Assembly: GCA_008360975.2 (NCBI GenBank)
Contig: CM039184.1
Coordinates: forward strand, 52,976,797 to 53,040,796
Reading direction: 5' to 3'
From: Lichenostomus cassidix
Taxonomy: Eukaryota; Chordata; Aves; Passeriformes; Meliphagidae
DNA: 64,000 bases
The notes under the pieces are model-generated. The model did not search any database, had not been told where the DNA came from, and saw only the letters and a list, made by a program, of their open reading frames with translations. Below are positions 36,268 through 45,500 of this stretch, in pieces. Position numbers and translations under genes: made by a program. How positions within the stretch are numbered: position 1 is the stretch's first letter; the number at the start of each line of letters is the position of its first letter.

Positions 36268-39206
36268 AATTAAATATGAAAAGAATCCACAACTATCCAG
36301 AATTACAAAGCAACTTAAAATTGGGTGAATATGAAAATGTGAAAAACCAGTGTTTTCTTCAAGCTTAGAACAGAAGGCTCCTTAAAACCTTCTACCAAAT
36401 TAAGTAGTGAACAAGCAGAGCCAGAGTGAACAGCCAACAGCCTCATGATGTTCCCTCCAATGGAGACATAGTTTTGTTGGTCCAGTTTTCATATTTGTGA
36501 CTAAATCCCTTCAAGCACAGTGTCACATGTTACATATTCAGCTGTCGTTTAAAAATACTGTTAAAAAAGCACATATACACAGGCAAGACAACAGTAGAGA
36601 TTATCTATATAAAAATTAAGTAAATACCTGAATACCTGATGAAATATGGCAAAAATAGAATCTTAGGCTCTTCCTTAGTCCTAAAATTCATCATACATCC
36701 ATTTTCTGTCAGGTGTCTAGATTATCTTTGCCAGCTACTTCTCTAACCCAATAAAACCCTCTAATAATGGGAACCTGTTTAACAATCTACGTAATTTGAC
36801 TGTTATAAGTAAAAACTTTCCAGCCTATATTTAATCTAAATCACACCCACTAAAACTTACTTCCTCTTAACCTACATCTGAACCACAGTAAAAAAACAGA
36901 AAAAAAATAGCTTAAAAAAATCCCCAGTACTTCTGTGAACCATTTCTTACATACATACCCATGCCACAGCCTTTTCCACCACATCAAAATAATGCAATAC
37001 TTTGATGAAAAAAAAAAATTAGTCATAGGTTCTGAGCCTCTCAATCTACATCGCTACTTTCCTCTGTACTTTTTGATTTAATACTCAAAACTAGACACAA
37101 AAGTGCAATCAAAAAGAAAAAAAAATAAAAGCCTTCTGTAATTTAACAAGGATGGCATCTACATTTGTCAGCTGCATGTTGCTATTCAGACCAATTTGTG
37201 ACTAGGAGTTCTGAATTATTTCCTACAGCTCTGTTTCCTGAGCACCTCTATTCAAGCATCCAATAGCCTCTTGCTAGTGAAGCATTTTATATTTAGCAGC
37301 TTTTTCTTTTCTGGATTGTACTTCTCAAAACTGTCAAAATTACTGAATTAAATGTTTGTTCTTCTCCAGACAAGTGTTGGCATTCTCTCCTAACTCAACA
37401 GCACATTTGCAACTTTTCTTTTTTAAAAATGATAGATAACTAAAATCACCCCCTGAACAAGTCATCTGGTTTTTTTCCAAACTTTCAAGAGTTCCTCCAG
37501 CTTTGCAAAAAGTAACTTAAAACTATTTGGGAGTTATTTGTTTAGATAGGCAAACAACTTCCATGACAAACTGAAACACTGTGTTTATTAACTGGATAGA
37601 TGCGGAACTACGTTGAAATCTCCTAAAATTTAAAACTGATTCTAAGATGGCTTTTAGCCATACATATTTCCCAGACCATTCTGTCATGTAATACAATAAA
37701 TCCACTTATAGCACGTTAGATTTCTCAAATAATTGTATTTCTTCACCAGAGTCACTGCTAGGAGGGTGAGAACACAACTGATAGGCATCTCAGTACTTTT
37801 ACAGTCCATAAAACACGAAAAAAATTTTCTTTTTTCCAAAGACCGACATGTCAAAATTGATTAAGCAAAAAAGGTAGACAGCGTCAGCACTATTCACAGT
37901 AAGAATCATTTAATACCACCTACAACCAGATTCATCACAATCAAAAAATTTAACAAAAAAAAAGAGAGAGCTGTTCCCATACAGCATTTCACCAACACCC
38001 TCGGGAGGTACGACTGCTGCTCCACAGACTGCGGATGTTCCAACTTCCTTCGTTTATACAGCAAGGCAACAGACTGGACAATTCAGATTTCAGAAATGTC
38101 ATGTCCTCAAACAGGACCAACAGATCATGTAGTCTTGCACCCCCATCTTGGAGTTACTGCGTGAATATTGCTGAAGTTTCATTCTTTATAATTAAAATTC
38201 ATGTCTTTAGGGTTTTGGGCTGAGAAGAAACCCGGGTATGTGCCATTGGCTGAAGTTCAGTACTTTCAGCTCAGGGTGTCAATACTATTACAAACAAAAT
38301 CAAGTTTTTTCTCTGATAAGAAATGCACACTGCTTTGATTCTGAGGGGATATGGGTTCTTCTTGTTTTGCCCACCCTCCATGCTCTTCCTCCTAATTATG
38401 GAGCTTTTTGGAAAGCACATTATGAGACAGGACAAACTTCTAAATGTTTCCGAGAATTTCCTACCACACAAATCCCATTTACTTAAGTGAACTGTCTAAA
38501 GGCAGTAAAGCTTCCTCCTGTTCATAACAAGGTAGATTCAGAATGTGTATAAGCAATTCAGAGCCATCAAAGCCTGATGAAGTTAGATTATTTTAACCGT
38601 TCCAGCACAACTGCCAGTTAGAATTGCAGGCTTTACCAACCGCCTTAAGTACGGCATTGTGAGTGTATTCACTGTTCTTTAAAGAATTAAGCGGAGGCTG
38701 GAATGCTTTCCCCTTTCCTGGAGAACTGAGCGCCCCTGGGCAGGGACGGACAGCTCAGCGGGTGCGGGAGCTGTGCGGGAGCTGTGCGGGACTCGCCAGC
38801 CGCTGCGGAGGGTCGCTCGGCCGTGCCGTGCCGTGCCGCCGCAGCCCATCCCCGCCCGAGGGACCCGCGGCTGCGGCGCCCCGGACACCCGCACGGGCGG
38901 CACCGCGGCAGCGACGCGGAAGCGGCGGCTCCGGATCTCAACAATATCGCTATTCAACAGGATCCTGCACACATCCTGCGGCGGGCCGCTTCCCGGGAAG
39001 GGCCGCGCCGGGCAGTACCGCAGTGCCGCCGCCGCAGCCGGACCCCCTGCGCACCGGCCCGGCGCCCTCTGCAGAGCCGCACCGCGCCCGCCCCGCGAGG
39101 CGAAGGGCGGCTCGGAGGCGCCCGGGAGCGCGGCGGACCTCGGGAGAACGGCGTCCCGCCCTGCACCGCCCGCCCGCCCGCCGGCGGGACGCGCGGGGGC
39201 CGTTAC

Positions 39207-39381
39207 CTGTCACCGGCTCCGCCGCAGAGGCGGCCGCGCCTCCCCGTGCTCCCCGCCGGCAGCCGCCGCCGTCCGCAGCCTCCAGCTCGCAGCCCGCGCC
39301 CGCGGCGGCGGGCAGCAGCAGCCCCAGCAGGAGCAGGCAGGTCGGCACCGGCCGCACGCCGGGCGCTCGGAGCCCGTTCAT
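39207..39381 (-). CDS. STIM2: STIM2 coding exon 1 (start, signal peptide)
   Basis: The exon carries 58 codons plus one base (phase 1), with a donor GTAACG immediately after. The protein begins MNGLRAPGVRPVPT, then a hydrophobic run CLLLLGLLLPAAAGAG that looks like a short cleavable signal peptide. The mature luminal part starts near CELEAADGGG, the CEL matching STIM2 in mammals, and ends EPVT, which joins to DPC of exon 2. This ATG is the first in its frame; the frame stays open upstream to a TGA at 39559-39561. Its context is weak (C at -3, A at +4). Mammalian STIM2 has a much longer leader, and non-AUG initiation has been reported for human STIM2, so a longer product starting at a non-AUG codon such as the GTG at 39487-39489 is possible. 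Confidence 0.93.
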
Positions 39382-39625
39382 CGGTACCGCCGCTGCCGCG
39401 GAGCGAAGGCAGGAACGCGAGACGGGCGGAAGGAAGGAAGGAAAGCGGGGCTGGAGCTCCGCGCTGCGCCGCTGCCGCTCCGGCGGCACGAACCCGCTCC
39501 GCGCCGGCCCCGCGCCGCCTGCCGCCGCTTCCGGCGGCCCCCGCGCCGCGGCGACACGTCACCGCGCGGTGACGTCACCGGGAGGGGGTGGCAAGTGGCG
39601 CGCGGCACCGGCCGTGCTCCCGGAG
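39382..39625 (-). promoter_or_regulatory. STIM2: STIM2 5' untranslated region and core promoter
   Basis: GC-rich sequence between the start codon and the pentamer array. No TATA box is evident, as is usual for a CpG-island promoter. It contains a G-rich, Sp1-like run (GGGAGGGGGTGG near 39580-39591) and the CRE palindrome listed separately. The transcription start should fall here, but the exact site cannot be placed from sequence alone. Confidence 0.7.
39556..39577. promoter_or_regulatory. CRE (CREB/ATF) sites in a 20-bp palindrome
   Basis: A full consensus cAMP-response element, TGACGTCA, sits at 39570-39577. It overlaps a perfect 20-bp palindrome (39556-39575, ACGTCACCGC and its reverse complement) that carries a second half site, CGTCA, at 39557-39561. 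It lies about 175-195 bp upstream of the STIM2 start codon, a typical place for functional CREs. Regulation by CREB/ATF is inferred from the motif. Confidence 0.7.
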
Positions 39626-40130
39626 CGCTCCGCACAGCACCGCACAGCTCCGCAAAGCTCCGCACCGCACAGCACCGCACAGCTCCGCACAGCACCGCAC
39701 AGCTCCGCACAGCACCGCACCGCACAGCACAGCACAGCTCCGCACCGCACCGCACCGCTCCGCACAGCACCGCACCGCACCGCTCCGCACCGCACAGCTC
39801 CGCACAGCTCCGCACAGCACAGCACCGCACCGCACCGCACAGCTCCGCACCGCACAGCACAGCACCGCACCGCACAGCTCCGCACCGCACAGCACAGCTC
39901 CGCACCGCACAGCACAGCTCCGCACCGCTCCGCACAGCACAGCTCCGCACCGCACAGCACAGCTCCGCACCGCTCCGCACCGCACAGCTCCGCTCCGCAC
40001 CGCTCCGCTCCGCACAGATCCGCTCCGCACAGCACCGCTCCGCATCGCACCGCTCCGCACAGCTCCGCACCGCAGCGCCCCGCACCGCACAGCTCCGCAC
40101 CGCACAGCATCACACAGCTCCTCACCGCAC
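39626..40130. repeat. Pentamer array, 101 units of [C/A]GC[A/T]C
   Basis: 505 bp in perfect five-base register. Nearly every unit is one of four variants: CGCAC, AGCAC, AGCTC or CGCTC. Only a handful near the right end depart from the rule (for example AGATC, CGCAT, CGCAG, CGCCC, CACAC and CTCAC). CGCAC is the commonest, and AGCTC is nearly always followed by a CG-starting unit. No unit order makes a stop codon in the main frames of either strand, so the array creates overlapping spurious ORFs of 176-599 residues on both strands. It lies immediately upstream of the STIM2 promoter. Minus-strand GG dinucleotides recur every five bases where CGCAC units are adjacent, so two-tier G-quadruplexes or hairpins are conceivable. 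Confidence 0.95.
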
Positions 40131-40230
40131 CGGAGCTCCCCGCACGCTCCGCGGCGCAGCGGCTGTCCCGGGTCCGCCGGCTTGTCCCGGACCCCCTGAG
40201 ATCCAGCCCGCCTGGGCCGGATTCAGGAAA

Positions 40231-41818
40231 GGCACAACGTGAACATAAGATATTTTGGCTGCGAGGCAAAACCACGAGCCCTTGGACTCTGTTAAAGTTG
40301 CCCCTGTGGCACCAATGCACACACCTGCGGAGCGCTGAGTGCAGTTTCGGGTCGGTGTGTACTGCAGCGCTCTCAAAACATCAACAAAACCAGAAAAGGA
40401 ACAGTTTCACATCTGATCCCACACAACTGAAACCAGGAAAACTAGGTCTTCACGAAGAATGAACCACGATTTTATTATGCCTAAAATCTTGACCAAAAAA
40501 AAAAGACTTTTTCTTAAGATGTTTCCATTAAGCCACTGAATGGCAGTAAAGTCTATGCTTTGTCCTGTCCAAAGCTGTGGTATTTTCCAGCATTCTGTTT
40601 AGATCCATTTAACGAGAATAACACAGCCTTTCGAGACCAAATCTAATATCTTAGATACAAAAGACATGAGAAAACAATGCAGTGTGGATCCTAAAAGCTA
40701 TAAAAACATTCCATTTCCAATTAACTATTGCAATTACCTAAGAAATCACAGAAGAGGGGTTGAGAGACTTGAGAAAAGCCTTTTCCTGCTAGATAGACCC
40801 TACAGGAGACAGGAGCATGAAATGGAGTGGTACAAGCTGCTTCCACGGCTCAGCAAAATCCAGAAAGCTAACTGTGAAATCATTACAGTACTATTAAATG
40901 CAGCAGGAAGCAATTTCTCTAGCAATATATTTGGAGTGCAAACTCCATCCCAGCCAAAACATATTTTTATGGGGGAAAAAATACCAAAACTTTAAAGTAA
41001 CCATATAGCACATGAATATTTGGGAAATGTGTCTAAACCTAATGAACTCTGATTGAATTGTGAAGTCTGTGCACAGCCTTATCATTTCTGCTGGTGAATA
41101 CAACAGCCTTTAAAGACCAGCAATATCTGACCAGATCTTGTGCAAAGAGAACAATGAAAAGCCTGTATCTCAAGAAAGCTTGTTCAGTGTTGTTTAACTT
41201 TAGGGAGGGGAGCTGGAGCAGAGTAAATGTCTCAAATGGAAACAAAGAAACCGGCTGTTATTTTAATTAATTAGTTAATATTAAATTACAAAGAGAGAAG
41301 TATGTATAAAGGGTACATCAAAGAGGCAAGTTTCCTGGACAAGTGTGAACGATATTAACTGAGAGTTGAAAGATCCGGACTGCACAAGTACTGTAAAGAA
41401 AAGCCATGCATCAGAATAGCTGTGAGATGGGGACACTCCAAGAAAATGCTGTGGGCCTAAAATAGAGAGTGATCCTTGCTAAAAATCCTTTTTCAATATT
41501 GTTCATTTTCACCTCCTGCTTTCAACTACAAGTCCCAAAATCAGGAAGTATGAAATGGATTGTTTTCAAGTAAGGCTTGTGTGGAGTTGTGGGGACATCA
41601 CTGCTGGTCAGGACATCATAGCAGAAGATCTTGCACTGAGAAGCTTTTTAGCTGGAAACACCTCATGATGCACTGCCACTTCCTATCATGCAGAATCAGC
41701 TGCATGAGCTCAGAATTAAGGAAAGGCTGCAGCCTAACCCATTAATCCACAGAAACCTAAATAATTTGTGGTTTCAATATGAGGACCCAAACTCTGCGGA
41801 GTGCCCTGCAAGGCTTTA
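40231..41818. other. Intergenic DNA upstream of STIM2, no gene recognised
   Basis: Sequence falls back to AT-rich composition. The longest reading frame is 109 codons on the plus strand at 40666-40995, divergent from STIM2, with no recognisable domain. A divergent noncoding transcript from the CpG island is plausible but cannot be shown here. Confidence 0.5.
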
Positions 41819-42575
41819 TCACAGAATCAGAGAAAAATATATGACCTCTAGAGTCCATCTAGTCTAACCCCCCTACTCAACCCTGAGGAACATCACTCAT
41901 AACCACATGCCAGTTTCATTTCGGACTGGTGATCACTACATTTAAGTAGAGTAGTTCAGACTGCCATCTACCTTGTCCACTTACCCAGTCCCTACTGGAC
42001 TATAAAGATGCTGTGGATGTCACAGCATGAGCCTTGCTAAAATCAATGTGTGCTGCTCTTATCACCTCAGTCATAGAGCCAACTATCTCATGACCAAAGG
42101 CAATCATGTTGGTGGAACTCTGCTGGTTTTTCTGAATTGACTTGTGGCTTCCAGAAAGATCTGCTTAGTGATCTTCTCGGAGAGATGCTGGGTAAGGATG
42201 ACTGTTCCGCAGTTTCCTGGACCTTGCTTTGATGAGGGATGTGGCATTTGCTTGCTTTCCAGTAACTGGAAATCCCATCTGATTGCCACAGCCTTTTGAA
42301 GGTGATAGGAAGCAGTACAGTGACATTACTCAACTTCTTCAGCACCTTTACAAGCAGCTCCTGTCCAGCCCTAAGGACTTGCAAACATCTAATTTGCTAA
42401 AGTATCCCCAGTTCAACCTTCCTCTACAGTTACTGGAAGTCTCCTCCAAACTTTGCCAAACGGTGAGCCCTGAGGGCTGACCTTGCTAGTAAAGTACAAG
42501 GCAAAGAGGGCTTTGAGCATCTCAGCCTCTTCACAGCTCTTCATCACTAGGTGACCTGGCCCATTCATCAGCAGA
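41819..42575 (-). mobile_element. Old CR1-type LINE fragment, reverse orientation
   Basis: It opens with ATCACAGAATCAGAG and a GACCTCTAGAGTCCATCTAGTC stretch, the familiar reverse complement of a CR1 3' end. It continues with blocks in the order known from antisense CR1 copies in birds: GGACTATAAAGATGCTGTGG, ACTCTGCTGG, a TTTCCAGTAACTGG block, GGCAAAGAGGGCTTTGAGCATCTCAGCCTCTTC, and TCATCACTAGGTGACCTGGC near 42545. There are many substitutions and gaps and no usable coding capacity on the minus strand. It may be two fragments joined. The assignment rests on remembered consensus structure, not an alignment. Confidence 0.65.
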
Positions 42576-45500
42576 GCTGTGTGGTTCCTGGGTATGCTTG
42601 CAATTAGAGTTTAGAATGTTTTCCGTACCTTTAATAGAAAGGCTGGAATTTGTTGTGAATGGAGAATGAATGGAGTCTGGGCATGGGATCACTGGACAAA
42701 GCACACAGCAGCAAAAGCATTCTCAGCATGGATTATGCTAAAGGTATCCAAATTATCCAACCCAGCATATCTGTGTGCAGTTTCACAAGATACTCAGTTC
42801 TGGAGAAACACAGCAATGAAGAAATCCTGATAACTCACAGAGGTGGGACAGGATGGAGATACTGATCACTGTGAGCCGCTAAAGGCTACAGAGAGGCATA
42901 TCTAAAATCTGTGCATTGTTGCCAGCCTAAGAGGAACCCAGGAGAAAAGAGGAAAACCTCAAAGCTGGTGTCACTTCTCTCCTGTATAATTACCATGGAT
43001 GCTGGACCCAACAACGTCTGGACAGAGGCATCACTGTGGCAGATGGGCAGCCTGGTCAGCACTGCCTTGGTGCCCCGTGGCTCTATGGGCTACATGGAAC
43101 CACAAATTCCCGGCGCTCCAGAGCCCGGGGACACTGAGAGTGTGGACAAGAATTAAAGTTGCTTTATTTCAAGGTCTGCTCTAAATACATCCACCTTCCC
43201 CGAAGAGGTGTGGCACTGGCATGTGCTACATAGTTGACAGAATGTTGCACCAGCATTTCCCACATTTGTCCCTTTGTAGGGAGCAAACTGGTCTCGAAGC
43301 CTAAGAGTCCAGCCATTTATGTTCCTTTCGATCACAAATCCTGGCGAGTATTAATAGACTCCTACCGTCTTGGTCGAATTTTCAGAGTATTCTTTGCTGT
43401 ATGGATAACCTGAGAGGCTTTTCTGAGTCCTGGCCTGCATCCTTGCACTGATCTTCAGAGCAGAAAGGTTTTTTTCCTTTTTCTTAATATGTATTATTAA
43501 CTGCTTTGAGTTGCCTTTTCTGTTAGCAATTTTATCATTCACCTAGCCTTAATCACCACATTGATTTATCTGAACAGAAAAAGGGAGAGGAAATAATCTT
43601 CAGTGTTGTTTAATGCCAACAGTTCTTTCCAATATATACATTCAGCCAGCCTTAAAATAACCCTGAAGCAGGTTTGAACAAAAGAATAAAAGAAAAAAAA
43701 ATATTTTTTTCTGCTCTTTGGTGCCATTTACAGTCTCTCCAAACTACAAGCTGTGAAGGCTTTGGGTAGATGAGATGACTGATGAAGGAAAATGAAAAAT
43801 GAACCAGACTAATAATAACAGACGAGAAAGAAACCTGTTGGGGAAAAAAGAAACAAAGCACAAGCTTTAAAAAAAATGCTACAAGGTCACATTACAGGAA
43901 AGAAGACTTAGAAATTAATGCAATAACTTTTTTTTTAATTAAAAAACAATGCAAGTACAAACTGACAATAGTTCAGATTCAGATAAATGATGACCACCAG
44001 ATTATTGGTAAATTGTCCAAGAAACATTCAATTCTATTAGTGCTGTGAAAAAGAAACATTCATTTTTGAACAGGCTTGAGAGTAAAATTCAAATGTCTTC
44101 TCTTGATTAGAGAAATTACTCATATCTGCACCCAAATTATAAAACTTTGGAGTTTTCATATTTCATGTGCTGATAAAATCTCAAATGAAGGTGAAATTTT
44201 ATATTTGCCAGGATGAGGTCAGGGTAGGAACCCCTTCTCAGTTGTTTCTGGATTACTGAAGTTTATGTTTAGGGGAGGGAAAGTAGTTCATTCAAGAGGA
44301 AGCTATACAAAGTATTTTCAGTGGTCCTGTATTTCCAGCTGTTAATGGACTAAGAAACTATGGGTCATAGATGTTATCTCAGTCTGATATGAAAATTGGA
44401 ACATAGAGGATGGTAGTGAATGAAACATCCTCCTTATCTGATGGGAGTAGTAGCCCTTTGGATCTTCTTATCGATGACCATGAGTCTAGATATCCCTCAA
44501 ACGAGCAAATTGCCTGGTAAGAGGCTAAAATGCTGCAAAAATGACAAAATCTATTTCAACAAGAAAGAAGAAGCAGTTATTAAGGGCAAACCAGAGCTGC
44601 AGATCTGCAAAGAACTTTTTTATTATGTTTAATAATTTGAGATATTTTTTGCAATCAGCATTGTCACAAGCATTGCAGAAGATTTTTTTTTCCTTTAACA
44701 CTTACGGAGTAAAAACAAATATCAAAGAAGTCTTGGAACATACATGTTCAGCAAAGCTGAGTCTTGTATTTGCATGGAAGCTTTGCTTATCCTTTTTTCA
44801 AATTGTTGAGTTCTTTATAGGAACAAAGATGCCATTCCAGTTAGAAGATGTTGGCTAGGCAAACTGTGGTTGGATTCTGTTTATTTGAAAAATAAACAAA
44901 GACTCAATCTGTTTACACAAGATCTGGAGGCACATCCGGAGATACTGAGTCTGAAGGAAAACAATGGCAGAATGAGTGAATAAAATATTTCAGGCAGCAC
45001 TTTGATTTCTGGAATCTGTAGTGGGAGCCAAACAGCTTGCTGGGACACAATTCTACTGGTGGTGCAGGAGCAGGGAGGGATCTTGCTATCTGGCTGAATA
45101 TTTTGGTTTGTCAGTTAGATTACAACAAAGTGATGGATTAGTATATATTTTGACAGCTAAAGGCCATTTGGAGCAACACAAAAACAGTTGTGGAAATGAA
45201 TTACATTACAGATTTACATGATCAGAAATATGTTAAAAGGTACCAAGGGACAATCCTGGAGATCACGATGTGACAGAGCTAATCATCTGATCTACTCAGA
45301 ACATACATCACTACAACTGGTTTTGCCAAAATTAATTGCCAGACTGTATAAGTTCAGACATCTTATTAAATTTTAAGAAGACTTTGACTGTGGTAATTTT
45401 GCATTCACAGTAAAATCATAGTGGATTCATTTGTAGTTCAAACTGTCTTCAAATGACCAGTGTAACCATTCCTGGTGTTTAATGAACAGCAATATTAACA

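Larger units (their letters stand above)
3048..39206 (-). other. STIM2: STIM2 intron 1 (about 36 kb)
   Basis: One large first intron, defined by a clean donor after exon 1 (ACAG then GTAACG, minus strand) and the acceptor before exon 2; the two exons join in frame across it. It is mostly AT-rich and contains the LTR-like insertion, the SINE and small inverted and simple repeats listed separately. Its first ~500 bases belong to the CpG island. I examined the stretches 3048-4514, 5241-29392 and 29533-38700 and found no exon-like ORF with matching homology. The many 60-110 residue ORFs look random. Regulatory elements are likely in an intron this size but cannot be proved from one sequence. Confidence 0.9.
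38700..40230. promoter_or_regulatory. CpG island spanning the STIM2 promoter and exon 1
   Basis: The sequence shifts abruptly from AT-rich to very GC-rich with undepleted CpG, covering the start of intron 1, exon 1, the 5' untranslated region and upstream DNA including the pentamer array. CpG islands at the 5' ends of broadly expressed genes are the norm in vertebrates. Inside it at 38762-38792 is a small tandem repeat of GTGCGGGAGCT (two full copies and a partial third). Confidence 0.93.

Noticed and set aside
39559..40320. Minus-strand ORFs of 176-253 codons made of CGAVRSCAV-type repeats
   Set aside because: Translation of the same pentamer array in other frames; no non-repeat domain, and three frames are equally open.
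38663..40462. 599-codon plus-strand ORF, the longest in the window
   Set aside because: It is GC-rich island sequence plus the pentamer array, which lacks stops by composition. The peptide is proline/arginine/alanine-rich and five-residue periodic, and it is antisense to the well-supported STIM2 exon 1.
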